Of a DNA stretch of 12,569 nt, positions 9,518-12,569 are shown piece by piece. The first letter of the stretch is position 1, and every line of letters begins with the position of its first letter. The notes below the pieces were generated by a model, which was given only the letters and a program-made list of their open reading frames with translations, was not told where the DNA came from and made no database searches. The translations under genes and the position numbers were made by a program. Source of the DNA: Bacteroidales bacterium (lineage in GTDB: Bacteria; Bacteroidota; Bacteroidia; Bacteroidales; UBA12077); NCBI GenBank assembly GCA_030643125.1, contig DAOWML010000031.1, forward strand, positions 1 through 12,569. The letters are read 5' to 3'.

Positions 9518-9536
9518 TTAGCCGTGGCACGGCTAA
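9518..9536. repeat. Perfect 9+1+9 palindrome in the divergent intergenic region
   Basis: TTAGCCGTG (9518-9526) and CACGGCTAA (9528-9536) are exact reverse complements around a single G at 9527. The arms are GC-rich within strongly AT-rich surroundings, so the palindrome stands out. It lies between the outward-facing promoters of ruvA and the protease gene, 48 bases upstream of the putative ruvA -33 element. It may be an operator for a dimeric regulator, or one end of a small dispersed repeat whose other end is at 9588-9600. A one-base loop makes it a poor RNA hairpin, and no gene ends nearby, so a terminator role is unlikely. Confidence 0.6.
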
Positions 9537-9600
9537 CTTATATAGAGTATAGTAAATTGTAATTAATTCACTTATTGTCAAAAAAATCCGTGCTACGGCT
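9520..9600. repeat. Inverted repeat pair spanning 81 bases, REP/MITE-like candidate
   Basis: The 13 bases AGCCGTGGCACGG (9520-9532) recur in inverted orientation as CCGTGCTACGGCT (9588-9600), whose reverse complement AGCCGTAGCACGG differs at one position. In RNA or single-stranded DNA that position would be a G-T wobble, so the arms could pair fully around a 55-base AT-rich loop. The block carries no open frame. It resembles a small non-coding intergenic repeat with terminal inverted repeats, but only one copy is visible here and no target-site duplication is obvious, so the assignment is tentative. Confidence 0.45.
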
Positions 9601-9642
9601 TGCGAATTTAAGGAAGTTAACAAATAATTAAAATTAATTTGG

Positions 9643-9650
9643 TATTTTTG
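9643..9650 (+). promoter_or_regulatory. -7 promoter element for the protease gene
   Basis: TATTTTTG matches TAnnTTTG exactly and is the same 8-mer found upstream of ruvA on the other strand. Initiation near 9657 would leave a leader of about 18 bases before the ATG at 9675. No good -33 TTTG exists at the expected distance; the nearest candidate is TTAA at 9617-9620. The element also matters for start choice: a TTG at 9639 in the same frame lies upstream of this promoter and could not be translated from its transcript. Confidence 0.5.
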
Positions 9651-9674
9651 ATATACAATTACTCTTCCGGCATT

Positions 9675-12497
9675 ATGAAATATTTTTTTATAATAGCAGT
9701 ATTTTTAATACTTATACCATATCAAAATTTTGGTCAAATAATTGATAAGGGAGCACCTACTTATAATACTAAGCAAGAAAAAGAAATTCCTGTTATTGTT
9801 CTTCCGGAAATCAATATTAAAAAACTACAAAGGGAAGATAATAAGCATGCCGGGTCAAAACTGAAATCATTGCGATTTGCACAAATGATTGAGGTGGATA
9901 TTAGCCCTGAATACAAAGGTGTTTGGGAAACAAATCCAAATGGAGATAGAATATGGTATTTGAAAATAAAATCACCGGAAGCTCATTCTCTAAGTATTTT
10001 ATTTGATCGTTACAGATTGCCAATAGGTTCGAAATTATATGTTTACAGCATAGATCATAAACACGTAAGAGGTGCGTTTAATTACAAAAATAATAAATGG
10101 AATTATATTTTACCAATAGCACCCGTAAAGGGCGATGAAATAGTACTTGAATATTATGAACCTAAAGATGTTGATTTTCATGGCGAACTGCATATTTCTT
10201 CTATAGCTCACGATTATAAAAATGTTTTCAATTATTTATCGAAGAGCACAAAAGGATTTGGAGACTCTGGAGATTGTAACATTAATATTAACTGTGATGA
10301 TGATGATTTATGGCAATTATTAAAACATTCAGTTTGTAAAATAACATATAATGGTTGGCTTTGCTCCGGAGCGTTAATAAACAATACAAAGCAGGATGGG
10401 AATCCGTATTTTTTAACTGCTAATCACTGTATTAATTCTTCTGGAGATGCTTCAGCTGCAGTATTTTATTTTAATTATGAAAGCCCTGGTTGCGAAAATA
10501 CAGAAGGGAGAAAAGATCAGACTATTTCAGGATCAACAATTATTGCCACACCTCCCGAAGAAACTATAGATTTTAGTTTGCTTGAGTTAACCGTACCACC
10601 ACCACCTTCGTATAAGCCATATTATGCCGGATGGAACAGAGATGTTATTGATCCGACGAGTGTAACATCAATTCATCATCCACAAGGAGATATTAAAAAA
10701 ATTACAAAATCTTATGATGGAGCAACTACGGGCGATTATGGAGAAGGATATAATGAGTTTGCACATTGGTGGATTGATGAATGGGACGAAGGTACAACAG
10801 AAGGAGGGTCTTCCGGCTCACCACTATTTGATCAGAATGGGAAATTAATAGGTGATTTAACCGGTGGAGATGCAAGTTGTAGTTATAATTATAACGACTA
10901 TTATCAACAATTTTATCGTTCGTGGCAGGACTTTTCTGAACCAGATCGCCGATTAAAACCATGGCTCGATCCGGTTAACTCAGGGGTTATTGCTTTGAAT
11001 GGTTATTTGCCATATGATACAATTCCATCACAACTAAAAGCATCATTAGTCGATACTGTGATTTATTTATACTGGAACGAGGTAATCGATACAGCTAATA
11101 TTGAATTTTATTATGTATACAGAAATTCTGTGAAAGTTGATTCTGTTGGAACTGCAAATTACACTGATACATTAGCATCCAAAAATACTTTATATAAATA
11201 CTTTGTTACTGCAAAATATAAACTTCCGTTGGAATATGAATCTTTGCCTTCTAATACTGTATTTGTGCGTACGATGGATCCACTTACACTTCCATTTGTT
11301 GAAACATTCGAAGGCCAATATTTTATACCGGATTATTGGTATGAAGAACGATCTAACGATACTGTCGGATGGGAATTTAAATCAGGTGGTTTTGATGGAA
11401 TAGTGGATACTGCATTTGAAGGAAGTATTAACGCTTATTTTTATAATGATAATAGTGAAACTTCAAAATTAGTTTTACCAAGATTTGATTTGTCAGCATA
11501 TACTAATGTGAAACTTTCATTTTATATGCACATGCAGGAATTTAACAATGATGTTCATAATTTAAGAGTTTTATATAAGGATGTGGATTCTTTAACATGG
11601 AAAAGTTTAAGAACTTACAATACAAGTATCGAAAAATGGGAGAAAAAAGAAATTCCACTTCCGGATTTAAGTAATAATTATCAAATTGCATTTGAAGGTG
11701 TCGGTTTAAAAGGTTTTGGAATTTGTATTGATAGTGTTTCAATTACTGAAGATGTCAAGTTTATTGATCCTGATTTTGCTATTAATAAAGATACGATTTG
11801 TTTGTATGATAGCATTGAATTTTCAACAAGCCTGGATGATTCTTATGACCTTTACTGGAATTTTGGCAGCACAGCTGTTCCAAATGATACTACGGGCTCT
11901 GGGCCATTCTGGGTAAAATATTCTTCGCCTGGTATAAAATCGGTTCAATTTATTGTAAACAATACTTATATAAAACAAGACAATGAAGTTGTCGTTGTAT
12001 TTGATTCGCCTGTTATTCCAGGTTTTACAAATATTGGAAATGAATTAATCTCAAGTTCAGAAAATAGTAATCAGTGGTATTTTAACGGATCGCCTGTTGA
12101 TGGAGCGACTAATAAAACTTATGTTATTGAAGAGGATGGCGATTATTTTGTAGAGGTAACAAATAGTTTTAATTGCAGCTCTGTTTCGGAAAGTCAATAT
12201 ATGGTTGTTAGTGATGTTGAAGATTTGTCAGAGTTTATAAATGAAAATGCAGGAATTCAAATTTTCCCAAATCCAAATAATGGAAGCTTTCATGTTCAGG
12301 TTAATATTGATAATAATGAAATACAACTATATTATAAAATTATTGACATAACCGGAAAATTACTTCAATCTGGCCAAATTGAACCATTTGAAAAGATTAA
12401 AAATATAGATATGGATAATCCAAATGACGGAATATATTTCATTCAAATTTATTCTGCAGACAATTATTTTACCTCAAAATTTTTAATAAAAAAATAG
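9675..12497 (+). CDS. Secreted lysyl-endopeptidase-like S1 serine protease with T9SS sorting domain
   Basis: The 940-residue pre-pro-protein is probably exported by the type IX system. Residues 1-21 are a signal peptide (MKYFFIIAVFLILIPYQNFGQ) and about 22-193 a propeptide. The catalytic domain (about 194-444) resembles Achromobacter protease I: triad H251 (TANHC), D299 (TIDFSLLEL) and S380 (GGSSGSP), plus the shared AGWNRD and IHHP motifs. All six cysteines forming that enzyme's disulfides have counterparts (C201, C207, C230, C252, C273, C402), with one extra at C221. D408 aligns with its lysine-binding Asp225, so cleavage after Lys is expected. T396 replaces its His210. Downstream lie an FN3-like domain (about 451-533), a jelly-roll/MAM-like domain (539-694), PKD-like (696-776) and Ig-like (778-845) domains, and a type A sorting domain (856-940) with the IFPNPNNGSF motif. 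ATG 9675 is preferred over in-frame TTG 9639 because the signal peptide and promoter position fit it. Domain calls after the protease are by eye. Confidence 0.9.
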   Translation: MKYFFIIAVFLILIPYQNFGQIIDKGAPTYNTKQEKEIPVIVLPEINIKKLQREDNKHAGSKLKSLRFAQMIEVDISPEYKGVWETNPNGDRIWYLKIKSPEAHSLSILFDRYRLPIGSKLYVYSIDHKHVRGAFNYKNNKWNYILPIAPVKGDEIVLEYYEPKDVDFHGELHISSIAHDYKNVFNYLSKSTKGFGDSGDCNININCDDDDLWQLLKHSVCKITYNGWLCSGALINNTKQDGNPYFLTANHCINSSGDASAAVFYFNYESPGCENTEGRKDQTISGSTIIATPPEETIDFSLLELTVPPPPSYKPYYAGWNRDVIDPTSVTSIHHPQGDIKKITKSYDGATTGDYGEGYNEFAHWWIDEWDEGTTEGGSSGSPLFDQNGKLIGDLTGGDASCSYNYNDYYQQFYRSWQDFSEPDRRLKPWLDPVNSGVIALNGYLPYDTIPSQLKASLVDTVIYLYWNEVIDTANIEFYYVYRNSVKVDSVGTANYTDTLASKNTLYKYFVTAKYKLPLEYESLPSNTVFVRTMDPLTLPFVETFEGQYFIPDYWYEERSNDTVGWEFKSGGFDGIVDTAFEGSINAYFYNDNSETSKLVLPRFDLSAYTNVKLSFYMHMQEFNNDVHNLRVLYKDVDSLTWKSLRTYNTSIEKWEKKEIPLPDLSNNYQIAFEGVGLKGFGICIDSVSITEDVKFIDPDFAINKDTICLYDSIEFSTSLDDSYDLYWNFGSTAVPNDTTGSGPFWVKYSSPGIKSVQFIVNNTYIKQDNEVVVVFDSPVIPGFTNIGNELISSSENSNQWYFNGSPVDGATNKTYVIEEDGDYFVEVTNSFNCSSVSESQYMVVSDVEDLSEFINENAGIQIFPNPNNGSFHVQVNIDNNEIQLYYKIIDITGKLLQSGQIEPFEKIKNIDMDNPNDGIYFIQIYSADNYFTSKFLIKK

Positions 12498-12519
12498 AAA
12501 AACAACTGTCAAAATATTG

Positions 12520-12569
12520 TTATTTAACAACATCCCTTGTGACCGGGTCAAAAAAATGCATCTTACTAA
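12520..12569 (-). CDS. 3' end of an unidentified gene, possibly a MalK/UgpC-type ABC ATPase
   Basis: On the minus strand, a frame open to the window edge reads SKMHFFDPVTRDVVK and stops at TAA (complement of 12520-12522). Only 15 codons are visible. The K-x-H-x-FDP pattern resembles the extreme C-terminus of MalK/UgpC-type sugar ABC-transporter ATPases, which often end with a lysine, histidine, then FDPETG-like residues. That is a resemblance from memory over a very short stretch and could be wrong. The gene would converge on the protease gene, with 22 bases between the two stop codons and no strong terminator in the gap. Confidence 0.45.
   Translation of the reverse strand, partial: SKMHFFDPVTRDVVK

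Noticed and set aside
9580..9600. Minus-strand GCCGTAGCACGGA followed by T(7), looking like a terminator
   Set aside because: The stem CCGT/ACGG has only four pairs and no gene ends upstream of it on the minus strand inside the window. It is better explained as the partner arm of the 9520-9532 repeat.
12501..12521. AACAA/TTGTT inverted repeat between the protease gene and the right-edge gene
   Set aside because: It has five A/T-rich pairs around an 11-base loop and no T run; too weak to call a terminator.

Overview
The window looks like chromosomal DNA from a member of the Bacteroidota. It is AT-rich, the genes lack recognisable Shine-Dalgarno sequences, two intergenic motifs match the phylum's TAnnTTTG -7 promoter element, and it encodes SprA (the type IX secretion translocon) plus a protein ending in a type A T9SS sorting domain. 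Both T9SS features are essentially restricted to this phylum. I cannot place it to genus; nothing seen rules out a Bacteroidales/Marinilabiliales-type or a Cytophaga/Flavobacteria-type host.

Layout from left to right. (1) Bases 1-744, plus strand: the C-terminal half of an outer-membrane efflux factor of the OprM/NodT type, cut by the window edge. (2) Bases 745-983: a convergent intergenic region with one strong hairpin flanked by A and T runs, which can serve as a terminator for both directions. (3) Bases 984-9409, minus strand: a three-gene cluster read ruvA, then sprA, then gcvH. sprA alone fills 7.4 kb (2453 codons) and starts with TTG 20 bases after the ruvA stop. (4) Bases 9410-9674: a divergent intergenic region with two outward-facing TATTTTTG promoter elements, a perfect 9+1+9 palindrome and a diverged inverted copy of its core. 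(5) Bases 9675-12497, plus strand: a 940-residue secreted lysyl-endopeptidase-like serine protease with a propeptide, accessory beta domains and a T9SS C-terminal domain. (6) Bases 12520-12569, minus strand: the last 15 codons of a further gene, possibly an ABC-transporter ATPase.

Functionally the centre of the window is type IX secretion. SprA is the outer-membrane pore through which proteins with a C-terminal sorting domain leave the cell, and the divergently transcribed protease next door carries such a domain, so it is probably a client of that pore. ruvA (Holliday junction branch migration) and gcvH (glycine cleavage lipoyl carrier) are housekeeping genes commonly found flanking sprA in this phylum; I see no functional link between them and secretion.

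I found no wholly unknown system. The points most worth checking are the protease's apparent self-cleavage site and altered S1-pocket neighbour, the intergenic palindrome pair, and the TTG start of sprA.
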